In this document: positions 35,485 through 44,576 of the stretch, piece after piece
How the letters are laid out: the number at the start of each line of letters is the position of its first letter
How positions within the stretch are numbered: position 1 is the first letter of the stretch
Source of the DNA: Pikeienuella litoralis
GTDB lineage: Bacteria; Pseudomonadota; Alphaproteobacteria; Rhodobacterales; Rhodobacteraceae
DNA length: 64,000 nt
Direction: 5' to 3'
NCBI RefSeq assembly: GCF_037646705.1
Contig: NZ_JBBHER010000005.1
Coordinates: 62,001-126,000, forward strand
The notes under the pieces: model-generated
Told to the model about the DNA's origin: nothing
Database searches by the model: none
Seen by the model: the letters and a program-made list of their open reading frames with translations, nothing else
Made by a program: the position numbers and the translations under genes

Positions 35485-36506
35485 TGCGCTGGCTGTTCGT
35501 CGCTCTCTTGTCTCTCCTCGCCGCGGCGCCGGCCTCCGCCGACCCGGACTACGCCGCGCTGACGGAGCGCGCCGTGGAGGGCCACGCGGTTCCCGGCTAC
35601 CAACGGCTCGTCGCCGCGACCGGCGCGCTGACCGAGGCGGCGGCGACCTGCGCGCCGGATCGGACCGAGGCGGCCTACAATGCCGCCTTCGACGCGTGGA
35701 TGGGCGTCAGCCATCTCCGGTTCGGCCCGGCGGAGGCGGAGGCGCGCGCCTTCTCCCTCGCGTTCTGGCCCGACACGAAGGGCTTCACGCCGAAGACGCT
35801 GCGCCGGTTGATTGCGGCGGAGGATCCGCTGGTTGACGACCCGGCCGGCTTCTCGAAGCTTTCCGTGGCGGGTAAGGGGCTTTTCGCGCTGGATTTCCTC
35901 CTGTTCGATCCGGAGATCTCCACCATGGGATCGGCCGCGTACAGATGCCGGCTGGCGGTGGCTGTCGCGCGCGACATGCAGGCGATCTCCACCGCTATCC
36001 TCGATGGCTGGACGGGGCGGCGGGCCGCGCTGATGGAAAGCGCCGGCGCGCCGGACAATGTCGTCTATCTGTCGGCGTCGGAGCCGGCGCAGATGTTTTT
36101 CACCGCCATGCTCGAAGGCTTGCAGGCGACGCTCGATCTTCGCCTCGAGCGGCCGCTCGGGACCGTCGAGCGGCCGCGTCCGAAACGGGCGGAGGCCTGG
36201 CGGTCCGGCCGCCCGCTTCGGAATGTCCGTTTGTCTCTGGCGGCGCTGAGCGCGCTTTACGAGTCCGCCTTCGCCCCCGAATTGAGCGCGGCGGAAAACG
36301 AGATGCTCCGCGCCGCGTTCGCCGATGCGGAGCAGAAGGCGGCTTCGGCGCCGGCGCCTCTGACCGAGGCGGTCTCCTCCCCCGAGGGGTGGGGCCGGAT
36401 CGACGCCCTGAGGGCGTCGGTCGCCGCGCTCCGGAACGCCGTCAGCGGAACGGTCGGCCCCGCGCTCGGCCTTCTCGCCGGCTTCAACTCCCTGGATGGA
36501 GACTGA
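35484..36506 (+). CDS. Second imelysin-family protein
   Basis: This 340-residue protein has a signal peptide (LFVALLSLLAAAPASA; cleavage near residue 20). The imelysin-like features are AFDAWMGVSHLRFGP near the start, GKGLFALDFLLFDPE in the place of the GxHxxE region, and a helical C-terminal half. The GxHxxE motif of the first imelysin is replaced here (GLFALDFLL), so the two copies are not equivalent. It overlaps the di-haem gene by one base and is followed by DUF1513 within 5 bp, so the three are probably made together. Confidence 0.85.
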   Translation: MRWLFVALLSLLAAAPASADPDYAALTERAVEGHAVPGYQRLVAATGALTEAAATCAPDRTEAAYNAAFDAWMGVSHLRFGPAEAEARAFSLAFWPDTKGFTPKTLRRLIAAEDPLVDDPAGFSKLSVAGKGLFALDFLLFDPEISTMGSAAYRCRLAVAVARDMQAISTAILDGWTGRRAALMESAGAPDNVVYLSASEPAQMFFTAMLEGLQATLDLRLERPLGTVERPRPKRAEAWRSGRPLRNVRLSLAALSALYESAFAPELSAAENEMLRAAFADAEQKAASAPAPLTEAVSSPEGWGRIDALRASVAALRNAVSGTVGPALGLLAGFNSLDGD

Positions 36507-36510
36507 CGCG

Positions 36511-37599
36511 ATGGCGGAAGGATCGACCCGGCGCGCCGCGCTCGCGGCGCTTGGCGGCCTCGCGCTCGCGCCTCGCGCGGGGTGGGCGGCGCTCGGCGGC
36601 GCCCGGTTTCTCTCCTCCGCGCGCCTCGCCGATCAGACCCATGCGCTGATCGGGTTGGACGGGCGGGGCGGGGAGGCGTTTCGCCTCGCCCTTCCCGGGC
36701 GCGGCCATGCCGCCGCCGCCCATCCCTTCCATCCGGTCGCGGTCGCGTTCGCGCGCCGGCCCGGAAACTTCGCCATGGCGCTCGACTGCGCGGCCGGGGC
36801 GGAGCTGGCGCGGCTGCGCGCGCCGGAAGGGCGGCACTTTTACGGGCACGGCGCCTTTTCCGCCGACGGAGGCACGTTGTTCACCACCGAGAACGCTTAT
36901 GAGAGCGGCGAGGGGCGGATCGGGCTCTGGGACGCGGCGGACGGGTATCGGCGCATTGGCGAGATCCCGTCGGGCGGGATTGGCCCGCACGATGTGAGGC
37001 TCGCCGCCGGCGGCGGCGCGCTGATCGTCGCCAATGGCGGGCTTCGCACCCATCCCGACACCGGCCGCGCGAAGCTCAACCTCCCGGACATGCGCCCGAA
37101 CCTCGCCTGGATCGGCGTCGAAGACGGCGCGATTCTGGATATCGTGGAGCCGCCGGAGGCGCTCCGCTTCAACTCGCTCCGGCATCTGGCCGCGGCGGGG
37201 GATCTCGTCGCGGTCGGCGCGCAGTGGCAGGGCGACATGGCGGCGGCGCCGCCGCTTCTCGCATTTCATCGCCGCGGCGGCGGCCTCGACTGGGCGAAGG
37301 CGGGCGCGCGGGAATGGGCGACGATGCGGGGATATGTCGGGAGCGTCGCGCTTTCCGCCGATGCGAGGACGGTCGCGGCGACATCCCCGCGCGGCGGCGC
37401 CGTGATGACCTTCGACGCGGCGTCGGGGCGCGCTTCGGGCATGTTCCGCGCCGCGGATGTCTGCGGCGTCGCCCCCTTCGGCGCCGGCTTCGCGACGACG
37501 ACGGGGCAGGGGGTCTGGGCGCGGCGCGGCGAGAGCGGCGAAATGGCGGAGGAGGCCCGGCGCGGGGTCGAATTCGACAATCATCTCATCGCGCTCTGA
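36511..37599 (+). CDS. DUF1513-family protein, Tat-type signal
   Basis: This 362-residue protein has an N-terminal TRRAALAALGGLALAPRAGWA that resembles a twin-arginine export signal. The rest reads as a beta-propeller-like repeat fold typical of DUF1513 (GRGHAAAAHPFHPVAVAFARRPG in parts, then FYGHGAFSADGGTLFTTEN, IGPHDVRL and RPNLAWI). DUF1513 proteins commonly accompany imelysin and di-haem genes, and their biochemical role is unknown. The ATG at 36511 has GGAGA 8 bp upstream. An ATG at 36496 overlaps the imelysin gene and is less likely. Confidence 0.85.
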   Translation: MAEGSTRRAALAALGGLALAPRAGWAALGGARFLSSARLADQTHALIGLDGRGGEAFRLALPGRGHAAAAHPFHPVAVAFARRPGNFAMALDCAAGAELARLRAPEGRHFYGHGAFSADGGTLFTTENAYESGEGRIGLWDAADGYRRIGEIPSGGIGPHDVRLAAGGGALIVANGGLRTHPDTGRAKLNLPDMRPNLAWIGVEDGAILDIVEPPEALRFNSLRHLAAAGDLVAVGAQWQGDMAAAPPLLAFHRRGGGLDWAKAGAREWATMRGYVGSVALSADARTVAATSPRGGAVMTFDAASGRASGMFRAADVCGVAPFGAGFATTTGQGVWARRGESGEMAEEARRGVEFDNHLIAL

Positions 37600-37604
37600 G
37601 CAGC

Positions 37605-37625
37605 GCGCCGCGCGCGGCGCTTTCC
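37605..37625 (+). terminator. Possible terminator after DUF1513
   Basis: A 16-nt palindrome GCGCCGCGCGCGGCGC (37605-37620) lies 5 bp after the stop and is followed by TTTCC. With a minimal 4-nt loop the stem is 6 bp, so it is weak. Confidence 0.4.
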
Positions 37626-37967
37626 TCACGACTTGGTGTGGCGGCCGCAGGCCCCGGAGATCCCGCCCGATGGCCTCGCCATGAGGGAAATGCGCCCAAC
37701 GGATCCCGGCGATCGCTCTTACCATAATTATCTCAATACGTTGGGCGGAGTGGCGCCTCCGCGCGGGCGCGCGTCTCTCTCCCCCGTGGCGGCGATGAAA
37801 CGAAATTCGCGGCGGCGTGGCGCTTCTTGACGTTCGACGATCCCCGAGGCTACGGTTTTGGTGTATGCAAGATGACGGTGAGGCGGCGCGCAGCGCCGTT
37901 CGACCGGTTGCGATAACAAATGGCGACGTGAGCGCAGACTCCCGCCAGCATGGAGGAGATGACTGAT
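37626..37967 (+). promoter_or_regulatory. Leader region of the first TRAP operon with candidate promoter
   Basis: There is no gene in these about 340 bp. TTGACG (37827-37832), 18 nt, then TACGGT (37851-37856) is a plausible sigma-70 promoter. An AT-rich patch (CCATAATTATCTCAATA, near 37721-37737) lies upstream. I see no clear operator. GGAGGAG at 37952-37958 is the RBS for dctP. Confidence 0.4.
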
Positions 37968-38981
37968 ATGAGTTCACCAAAATTGGCGCGTCGGAGCTTT
38001 CTGAAAGCCGCCGGCGCCGCGTCAGCCGTCTCGGTGTTCGCGATAACCGGTCGAGCGCGGGCCGCGGCGCAGTTGCGTCTGGCCCACCCGGCCGACACCT
38101 CGCACCCTGTCCATCTCACGACGGAGAGGATGATCGAACGGATCGCGGAGCGGACCGGCGGCGAAGTGGCGATCACGCTCTTTCCTAACAACATGCTCGG
38201 CGCGCCGACCGAGGTCGCGCAACAGACGCGCGCCGGCGCCATCGACCTGACGATCCTCAACCCGGCGAATATCGAAGCGCTGTCGAGCTCCATCGGCGTC
38301 GTCAATATTCCCTACCAGTTCGACGGGTACGATCACGCGCACAAGACGCTCGACGACACAGGACGCGCCTGGCTTTCCAGGCAGCTCGCGGACGCGGGCT
38401 TCACCTGGGTCTCCAATTACGAGTGGGGGTTCAGGGCGCTCTCCAACAGCCGCCGGCCGGTCGAGACGCCGGAAGACATCGAAGGGCTCAAGATCCGCGT
38501 TCCGCCGGAGCTGGCGATCAAGGCGGCGTTCGAGGCCCTGGGCGCCAACACCCAGACCATCGCCTTCCAGGAGGTCTATCTGGCCCTCGCCAACAAGACC
38601 GTCGACGGGCAGGACAACCCGATCGGGACCACGTTCGCCGGCAAGTTTTACGAGGTGCAGGACCATATCGCGCTGACCAAGCATATCTACGCCACGACGA
38701 TGCTGATGGCCAACCCGCGCAAATGGGAGGCGCTGAGCGACGATCAGCGCGCCGTGATCTCCGAGGAGGCGATGATGGCCGGGACCGAGACCCGCCAGGC
38801 GGTGCAGGCGGACGAAGAGGATCAGCTCGCGCAGATGGAGAAGGCGGGTCTCCAGATCACGCGCCCCGACGTCGCGCCGTTTCGCGAGCGCATGGAGCCG
38901 GCCTACGCCCAGCTTCGTCAGGCGATCGATGAAGACGTGTGGGAGGCCTGGGCCGGGTTCGTCGACGCCGCCCGCGCCTGA
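37968..38981 (+). CDS. TRAP transporter solute-binding protein (DctP family), system 1
   Basis: This 337-residue periplasmic binding protein has a twin-arginine signal (KLARRSFLKAAGAASAVSVF; cleavage near ARA-A, about residue 28). The DctP fold is seen in RLAHPADTSHPVHL, GGEVAITLFPNNMLG, SNSRRPVETPEDIEGLKIRVP (with the conserved substrate-carboxylate arginine in KIRVP) and ANKTVDGQDNPIGT. It delivers an organic acid to the DctMQ pair. The ATG at 37968 is chosen because GGAGGAG precedes it by 9 bp. Two earlier in-frame ATGs lie in or before that RBS. Confidence 0.93.
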   Translation: MSSPKLARRSFLKAAGAASAVSVFAITGRARAAAQLRLAHPADTSHPVHLTTERMIERIAERTGGEVAITLFPNNMLGAPTEVAQQTRAGAIDLTILNPANIEALSSSIGVVNIPYQFDGYDHAHKTLDDTGRAWLSRQLADAGFTWVSNYEWGFRALSNSRRPVETPEDIEGLKIRVPPELAIKAAFEALGANTQTIAFQEVYLALANKTVDGQDNPIGTTFAGKFYEVQDHIALTKHIYATTMLMANPRKWEALSDDQRAVISEEAMMAGTETRQAVQADEEDQLAQMEKAGLQITRPDVAPFRERMEPAYAQLRQAIDEDVWEAWAGFVDAARA

Positions 38982-39021
38982 TCGGCGTCGTTCGGGCTCA
39001 GGGCCCATCTTTTCCCGCCGC

Positions 39022-39049
39022 GCGCCGGCCGTTACGGCCGGCGCCCTTT
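39022..39049 (+). repeat. Strong hairpin between dctP and dctM
   Basis: A perfect 10-bp stem, GCGCCGGCCG (39022-39031) with CGGCCGGCGC (39035-39044), has a TTA loop and is followed by CCTTT. It lies 40 bp after dctP. Such intercistronic hairpins often protect the dctP transcript or act as weak terminators so that more binding protein than permease is made. That role is inferred. Confidence 0.55.
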
Positions 39050-39064
39050 CAGGGCTTCCGACAG

Positions 39065-40363
39065 ATGCTCCTCGCCGTTCTACTCGTCAGTCTGTGCCTG
39101 CTCATCCTCGTCGGAACCCCGATCGCCGTCGCTCTCGGATTCGTCGCGCTCGCGACGATGTACTGGGTCGCCGGGCTGGACCTTTTCTACATTTTCATTC
39201 AGCGGCTTTATGTCGGGACGACCTCGTTCCCCTTGCTCGCGATCCCGTTCTTCATTCTCGCGGGCAATCTGATGAACACCGGCGGGGTGACGGAGCGAAT
39301 TTTCGCCGCCGCCCAGGTGTTCGTCGGGCGCATCCGGGGCGGTCTCGGACATGTCAACGTCATCGCCTCGATGATGTTCTCCGGAATGTCCGGATCCGCG
39401 GTGGCGGATGCGGCCGGCCTCGGCATCGTCGAAGTGAAGGCGATGCGGGAGGCGGGCTATTCGCCCCGCTTCGCCGCGACGATCACCGCGGTGTCGTCCA
39501 CGATCGGCCCGATCATTCCGCCGTCTATCCCGCTGGTCATCTACGGCAGCCTCGCCAATGTCTCCATCGGCGCGCTGTTCATCGCCGGCGTCGTGCCGGG
39601 CGTTCTCATGGGCGTCTCGCTGATGATCGTGATCGCGCTGCTCGCGCGCCGCAAGAATCTGCCCATCATGGAGAACAAGCCCGAGGGCCCCGAAGCCCGG
39701 CGCATTCTTCTCGACGCCGCGCCGGCCGCCTTGATGCCCGTGTTCGTGGTCGGCGGGATCCTGGGCGGTTTCGTCACGCCGACCGAGGCTGCGGTGGTCG
39801 CGACGGCCTATGCGCTCGTGCTCGGGATCTTCGTGAACCGGGAATTGCGTCTGGCCGATCTGCCGGAGGTCCTCTGGCTGTCGGGGAGGCAAACCGTCCA
39901 GGTGATGTTCATCATCGCGGCCGCCGCGCCCTTCGGCTGGGTGCTCATCCAGCAGCAGATACCGAACGCGGTCATCGCGTCGCTCTTCGCGCTGTCATCC
40001 GAGCCGTGGATGATCCTGGTCATCGTCAATCTGATCCTGCTCGTGCTCGGCATGTTCATCGAAGGGGTCGCGGTGATCATCATCGCGTTCCCGATCCTCT
40101 TGCCGGTCATGCTCCATATCGGCGTCGATCCGGTGCATTTCGGCATCATCATGGTGCTCAACCTGATGATCGGCCTGATCACGCCGCCTGTCGGCCTCTG
40201 CCTCTATGCGGTCTCATCGGTCAGTGATGTGCCGGTTGGCGACATGGTGCGGGAGATGTGGCCTTATGTCCTCGCGCTCCTTGCCGTGCTGATGCTCGTC
40301 ACCTTCGTGCCCGACGTCGTGCTCTGGCTGCCTGAAGCGCTCGGTTACGCGGTGGCGCGATGA
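39065..40363 (+). CDS. TRAP transporter large permease (DctM family), system 1
   Basis: This is a 432-residue integral membrane protein with about 12-13 hydrophobic helices. DctM hallmarks are IPFFILAGNLMNTGGVTERIF (in parts), GMSGSAVADAAGLG, STIGPIIPPSIPLVIYG and NLMIGLITPPVGLCLY. It forms the Na+-driven channel with DctQ. The ATG at 39065 (MLLAVLLVSL) is preferred to an upstream ATG inside dctP. Unusually, the order is P-M-Q, with the large subunit before the small one. Confidence 0.93.
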   Translation: MLLAVLLVSLCLLILVGTPIAVALGFVALATMYWVAGLDLFYIFIQRLYVGTTSFPLLAIPFFILAGNLMNTGGVTERIFAAAQVFVGRIRGGLGHVNVIASMMFSGMSGSAVADAAGLGIVEVKAMREAGYSPRFAATITAVSSTIGPIIPPSIPLVIYGSLANVSIGALFIAGVVPGVLMGVSLMIVIALLARRKNLPIMENKPEGPEARRILLDAAPAALMPVFVVGGILGGFVTPTEAAVVATAYALVLGIFVNRELRLADLPEVLWLSGRQTVQVMFIIAAAAPFGWVLIQQQIPNAVIASLFALSSEPWMILVIVNLILLVLGMFIEGVAVIIIAFPILLPVMLHIGVDPVHFGIIMVLNLMIGLITPPVGLCLYAVSSVSDVPVGDMVREMWPYVLALLAVLMLVTFVPDVVLWLPEALGYAVAR

Positions 40364-40872
40364 TGATGACGCTTCTCAAATCGCTGGATCGGCTGGTGTT
40401 CCTGATCTGCAAATGGGGCGTCATTCTCGGTCTGGCGGCGCTGTTTCTTCTTCTCGGCGCAAATGTGCTGACGCGGACGATCCCCTTCATCACGCTCGCC
40501 GGCTATGATGAAATCGTCGAGCTGCTCTTCGCCTGGATGACGTTTCTGGGCGCTGTGGCGCTCTGGCGCGAAGGCGGGCTCTACAAGGTCGCCGTCGTCG
40601 CCCAGTCGGCGCCGCGCCCCTTGCGCCGCGTGATCGATCTTCTCATCCGCGCGCTCATGCTGATCCTGGCGCTGGCGATGGCGGTCAAGGGCGCGGAGTT
40701 CGTCCGCTATTCCGGAGAGACGACGCCGTTTCTGCGTCTGGACAAGGCTTATTGGTATGCGGCCGTGCCGACGGCGGGCGCGCTGATGACCGTCTACAGC
40801 GTCGTGGCCCTGGTGCGCTTCGCGCTTGGCCATGACCTGGAAAAAGAAACCGTAACCGACAATCTGAGCTGA
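40360..40872 (+). CDS. TRAP transporter small permease (DctQ family), system 1
   Basis: This 170-residue protein has four transmembrane segments (about 20-38, 52-70, 92-112 and 135-155). The family features are GANVLTRTIPF, then YDEIVELLFAWMTFLGAVALWREGG (in parts). It pairs with DctM. The start overlaps the dctM stop by 4 bp (ATGA). The last residues are charged and cytoplasmic. Confidence 0.88.
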   Translation: MMMTLLKSLDRLVFLICKWGVILGLAALFLLLGANVLTRTIPFITLAGYDEIVELLFAWMTFLGAVALWREGGLYKVAVVAQSAPRPLRRVIDLLIRALMLILALAMAVKGAEFVRYSGETTPFLRLDKAYWYAAVPTAGALMTVYSVVALVRFALGHDLEKETVTDNLS

Positions 40873-40927
40873 TGCGCATCGCGCGATTCAGCTTATCATC
40901 AACCCGCCGAAAATACGGAGAACCGAC

Positions 40928-41704
40928 ATGAGCGAGAGACTGGCCGGACGAAAGGCGATCATCACGGGCGGCGCCGGAGGCATCGGCGCCGCCACCTGTC
41001 AGGTGTTCTGCGAAGAGGGCGCCAGGGTTGCGATCGTGGACCGGGACGAGGAGGCGCTGGCGGCCGCGGCGGCCGATGTCCGCGCCAATGTCCCGGGCGC
41101 CGAGGTGCTGGCGATCGCCGCCGATCTTTCAACCGAAGAGGAAGCGATTCGCGTCGTGACCGAGGCGACGGAGGCGTTCGGCGGTCTCGACATTCTGATC
41201 AACGTCGCGGGCATCCGCTCCTATGAGCCGCTGGCGGAGGCGAAGGCCGAGACGTGGCGGCGAATTATCGACATCAACCTTCTGAGCTACGCGTATATGG
41301 CCAAGGCCGCGCTTCCTGAAATCCGCCGCTCCGGCAAGGGCAGCATCGTCAATATCTCCTCCACCTACGGCGTGAGCGGCCGCGCGGGTATGGGCCAGTA
41401 CGACGCGACGAAGGCCGCCATCATCGCGATGAGCCGCACGCTCGCCTTCGAGGAGGTCGAGCATGGCGTAAGGGTCAATTCGCTCTGTCCGGGCTACACG
41501 ATGACGCCGTTCCATATCCGCCGCGGCGAAGCCCGAGGGCTTTCGCGGGAGGAGACGCTGGCCGAGCCGGTCGACGATTGCCTGATGCGGCGCTGGGCGG
41601 ATCCGCGCGAGATCGCGTTGCCGATCCTCTGGCTCGCGTCCGATGAGGCCTCCTACGTCACCGCCGCCAATTTCATGATCGACGGCGGGCGGCCCATCCA
41701 ATGA
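40928..41704 (+). CDS. Short-chain dehydrogenase/reductase
   Basis: This 258-residue NAD(P)-dependent oxidoreductase has the cofactor motif TGGAGGIGAA (near residues 14-23) and an acidic residue after beta-2 (VDRDEE), which favours NAD over NADP. The catalytic set is Ser in NISSTYGVSG and Tyr/Lys in YDATK. Conserved NVAGI and a C-terminal SYVTAANFMIDGG are also present. It lies between the two TRAP systems, so it probably oxidises or reduces an imported hydroxy or keto compound. ACGGAGAACC supplies an RBS. Confidence 0.92.
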   Translation: MSERLAGRKAIITGGAGGIGAATCQVFCEEGARVAIVDRDEEALAAAAADVRANVPGAEVLAIAADLSTEEEAIRVVTEATEAFGGLDILINVAGIRSYEPLAEAKAETWRRIIDINLLSYAYMAKAALPEIRRSGKGSIVNISSTYGVSGRAGMGQYDATKAAIIAMSRTLAFEEVEHGVRVNSLCPGYTMTPFHIRRGEARGLSREETLAEPVDDCLMRRWADPREIALPILWLASDEASYVTAANFMIDGGRPIQ

Positions 41705-41804
41705 GCCGGCCTCGCGCGTTGAGAGACGTTTCCGTGAACGCCCCGCTTGGCGCGCATGACCATCCACTCCACGTCGACAGTGATCACCGAGGGAGAAAAT
41801 GACC

Positions 41805-42794
41805 ATGAAGAGCTTCAGGAAAACCGGCTGTCTCGCAGGGCTGCTCGCAATGACGGCTTTCGCGGTTGGCGCCCCGGCGATGGCCGAGACCACCTTGCGT
41901 TTCGCCCATACGCAGCCCACCAGCGATACGCACCACGTCGCGGCGGAGCATTTCGCCGAGCGGGTCGCGGAACTGACGGGCGGGGAGATCAGGATCAGCG
42001 TCCATCCCGCCGGAGAGCTTGGCAACGATCCGGCGCTCCTCGAAGGGGTGCGCCTCGGGACGATCGACATCGCGCAGACCGGAAACCCGTTCTACACGCG
42101 GTTCGCGCCAAAGCTGAACGTGCTCGATCTTCCCTATATCTTTGAGTCGTACGAGCACGCCTACAAGGTCGTTGACGGAGATATCGGCGACGGCCTTCTG
42201 AAGGAGCTGGAGCAGAACCGCATGAAGGGGCTGGCGTTCTGGGAGATCGGCTTCCGGAACATCACCAACAGCAAGCGCGCGATCAGGACGCCGGACGACC
42301 TCAAGGGGCTCAAGATCCGGACCACGCCGAATCCGGCCCATGTGCAGGCGTTCGAGATCTGGGGCGCGTCTCCGACGCCGATGGCGTTCACCGAGGTTTA
42401 TCTCGCGCTGGAGACGGGCACGGTCGACGGGCAGGAGAACCCGGTCAACATCATCCGCTCGAACCGCTTCCAGGAGGTGCAGAGCCACATGTCGATGACG
42501 GGGCATGCGTACACCGTCTCCGTCGTCTCCATGAATCTCGCCAGGTTCAAGAGCCTGACGGCGGACCAGCAGAACGCGCTGGTCGTCGCGGCGCGCGAAG
42601 CGGCCCACTATCAGCGTGAGTTGAACCGCGCTCAGGATGCGGACGGCCTCGCCGAAATCCGCGCCGCGGGCGTCGAGGTGCTCGAAGACATCGATATCGC
42701 TCCGTTCCGCGATGCGGTGTTCGACACGGTTTCGCAGACCTATATCGATGAGCATGGCGACGAGATCGTCAAAGCCATCGGCGCGGCGCGGTGA
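41805..42794 (+). CDS. TRAP transporter solute-binding protein (DctP family), system 2
   Basis: This 329-residue binding protein has a Sec signal peptide (LAGLLAMTAFAVGAPAMA; cleavage near residue 25). DctP features are TLRFAHTQPTSDTHHVAAEH (in parts), HPAGELGNDPALLEGVRLGT, LKGLKIRTTPN and LETGTVDGQENPVN. It differs clearly from the system 1 protein (about one third of residues match by eye), so the two may bind different ligands. I prefer ATG 41805 because GGGAG lies 9 bp upstream. ATG 41799 is too close to that RBS. Confidence 0.92.
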   Translation: MKSFRKTGCLAGLLAMTAFAVGAPAMAETTLRFAHTQPTSDTHHVAAEHFAERVAELTGGEIRISVHPAGELGNDPALLEGVRLGTIDIAQTGNPFYTRFAPKLNVLDLPYIFESYEHAYKVVDGDIGDGLLKELEQNRMKGLAFWEIGFRNITNSKRAIRTPDDLKGLKIRTTPNPAHVQAFEIWGASPTPMAFTEVYLALETGTVDGQENPVNIIRSNRFQEVQSHMSMTGHAYTVSVVSMNLARFKSLTADQQNALVVAAREAAHYQRELNRAQDADGLAEIRAAGVEVLEDIDIAPFRDAVFDTVSQTYIDEHGDEIVKAIGAAR

Positions 42795-43261
42795 ATCCAG
42801 CCGCGTTCGTCAGAGTTCTGCGCCGCGGCCTGGATTGGGCCGCGGCGGGGCTGCTCGCCGTCATCCTCGTCGTCGCCGCGACGCGCGTCGCGGCGCGGTA
42901 CCTTTTTGGCGCCGGGCTGCCCTGGAGCGAGGAGCTGACCCGGCTCCTGTTCGTGTGGCTGGTGCTCATCGCCGCCTCGCGCACCCGGCATATGTCGATC
43001 GATTTTCTGCCCGCCGCCGCCCCGCCGCGCGTCGCGCGGGCGTTGAGGCTGTTCGCGACGATGCTGGGCGTCGGGTTGCTGGGGTTTCTCGCCTGGCGGG
43101 CCCTCGATCTGATCGAGATCACCGCCTATGACCGTTTCACCGCGCTCGGCGTTTCGGTCCAGTATCTCTACTGGTCGGTGGTGGTCGGCTGCTCGTTCTG
43201 GATCCTGCTCTCGCTTGCGGCGCTGGTCTGGCCCGAACCGGAATCGGAGCCGGGGGAATGA
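42791..43261 (+). CDS. TRAP transporter small permease (DctQ family), system 2
   Basis: This 156-residue protein starts with GTG overlapping the dctP stop. It has four hydrophobic segments and the family stretch PWSEELTRLLFVWLVLIAASRTR (in parts). This system has the usual P-Q-M order, unlike system 1. The stop overlaps dctM (ATGA). Confidence 0.88.
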   Translation: MNPAAFVRVLRRGLDWAAAGLLAVILVVAATRVAARYLFGAGLPWSEELTRLLFVWLVLIAASRTRHMSIDFLPAAAPPRVARALRLFATMLGVGLLGFLAWRALDLIEITAYDRFTALGVSVQYLYWSVVVGCSFWILLSLAALVWPEPESEPGE

Positions 43262-44544
43262 CCCTGCTGCTGCTTCTGGGCACGATGCTCATCCTTGCGT
43301 GCGTCGGCGTGCCGCTTGTCTTCTCGCTCTTGTCGGCGTCGCTCGTGACCCTGCTCGTCGTGCGGCCGGAGCTGCCGCTGGCGCTGGTGCCGCAGCTTTT
43401 CGTCCAGGGCATGGATTCTTTCGCGCTTCTGGCCATCGCGCTCTTTTTCCTCGCCGGCGAACTGATGACGGCGTCGGGCGTGACCGACCGGATTCTCGCC
43501 TTCGCGCGCTCGCTCGTCGGCCATCTCCGCGGCGGACTGGCCCAGGTCGGGATCTTCTCGTCTCTGGTCATGGCCGGCGTGTCGGGCTCGGCGGTGGCCG
43601 ATGCGGCGGCAGTCGGGTCGGTGCTGATCCGGGCCATGAAGCGCGCCGGCTATCCCGCCGGCTTTTCGGCGGCGCTCATCATGTGCGCGTCGATCCTTGG
43701 GCCGGTCATTCCTCCGTCGATTCCGATGATCCTCTATGCGGTGCTGGCCAGCGCCTCGGTCGGCGCGATGTTCCTCGCCGGGATCATCCCCGGGCTTCTG
43801 CTCGCCTTCGGCCTCGGCGTGGTCGCCTGGATGCGGGCGGGGGCGCTGGATCTGCCGCGGGAGCCGAGGGCGACCCGGCCGCAGGTCTTTCGGGCGACGG
43901 GCCGCGCCGCGTTCGCGATCCTCGCTCCCGTGATCATCGTCGGCGGCATTCGCGGCGGCGTTTTCACCGCGACCGAGGCGGGCGCGATCGCGGTCGTCTA
44001 CATCGTGTTCATCGGTGTTTTCCTGTTCGGCGAGCTGAACGCGTCGCAGTTCGGCGGCGCGCTGGTCAACGCCGCGCATGGCACGGCTTCGATCATGGTC
44101 ATTCTCGGCGCGTCGTCGATCTTCGGCTGGATCATCGCCGATCAGGGGATCAGCCGCCAGTTCGCCGCCGCGATCTCCGGGCTTGGCGCCCCGGATTGGC
44201 TGGTGCTTCTCCTGATCAATGTGCTGTTCCTTGCGATCGGCATGTTTCTGGACCCGCTCGCGGCGCTGGTCATCGTCGTGCCGATCTTCCTGCCGCTGGC
44301 GCAGGCCATCGGCATGGACACGGTTCAGTTCGGCGTCATGACGGTGTTGAACCTGATGATCGGGCTCTGCACGCCTCCGGTCGGCTATCTCATATACATG
44401 GTCTCGGCCATGGGGGAGACGCCGCCGGGGGAAGTGGTGCGTCAGTCATTCCCGTTCATCGGCGTTCTCCTGGCTGTGCTCGGCCTCGTCACCTACGTTC
44501 CCGCGGTCACCTTGTGGCTGCCAAATTTCGTGAGCGGGCAATGA
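43258..44544 (+). CDS. TRAP transporter large permease (DctM family), system 2
   Basis: This 428-residue membrane protein has the DctM motifs ALFFLAGELMTASGVTDRIL (in parts), GVSGSAVADAAAVG, GPVIPPSIPMILYAV and NLMIGLCTPPVGYLIY. It forms the transport channel with the small permease just upstream. The 4-bp overlap with dctQ indicates translational coupling. A cyclase-family gene follows after 32 bp, probably in the same transcript. Confidence 0.93.
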   Translation: MTLLLLLGTMLILACVGVPLVFSLLSASLVTLLVVRPELPLALVPQLFVQGMDSFALLAIALFFLAGELMTASGVTDRILAFARSLVGHLRGGLAQVGIFSSLVMAGVSGSAVADAAAVGSVLIRAMKRAGYPAGFSAALIMCASILGPVIPPSIPMILYAVLASASVGAMFLAGIIPGLLLAFGLGVVAWMRAGALDLPREPRATRPQVFRATGRAAFAILAPVIIVGGIRGGVFTATEAGAIAVVYIVFIGVFLFGELNASQFGGALVNAAHGTASIMVILGASSIFGWIIADQGISRQFAAAISGLGAPDWLVLLLINVLFLAIGMFLDPLAALVIVVPIFLPLAQAIGMDTVQFGVMTVLNLMIGLCTPPVGYLIYMVSAMGETPPGEVVRQSFPFIGVLLAVLGLVTYVPAVTLWLPNFVSGQ

Positions 44545-44576
44545 GCCCGCAAAAGCTCTGAGAAGGAAACATCGTA

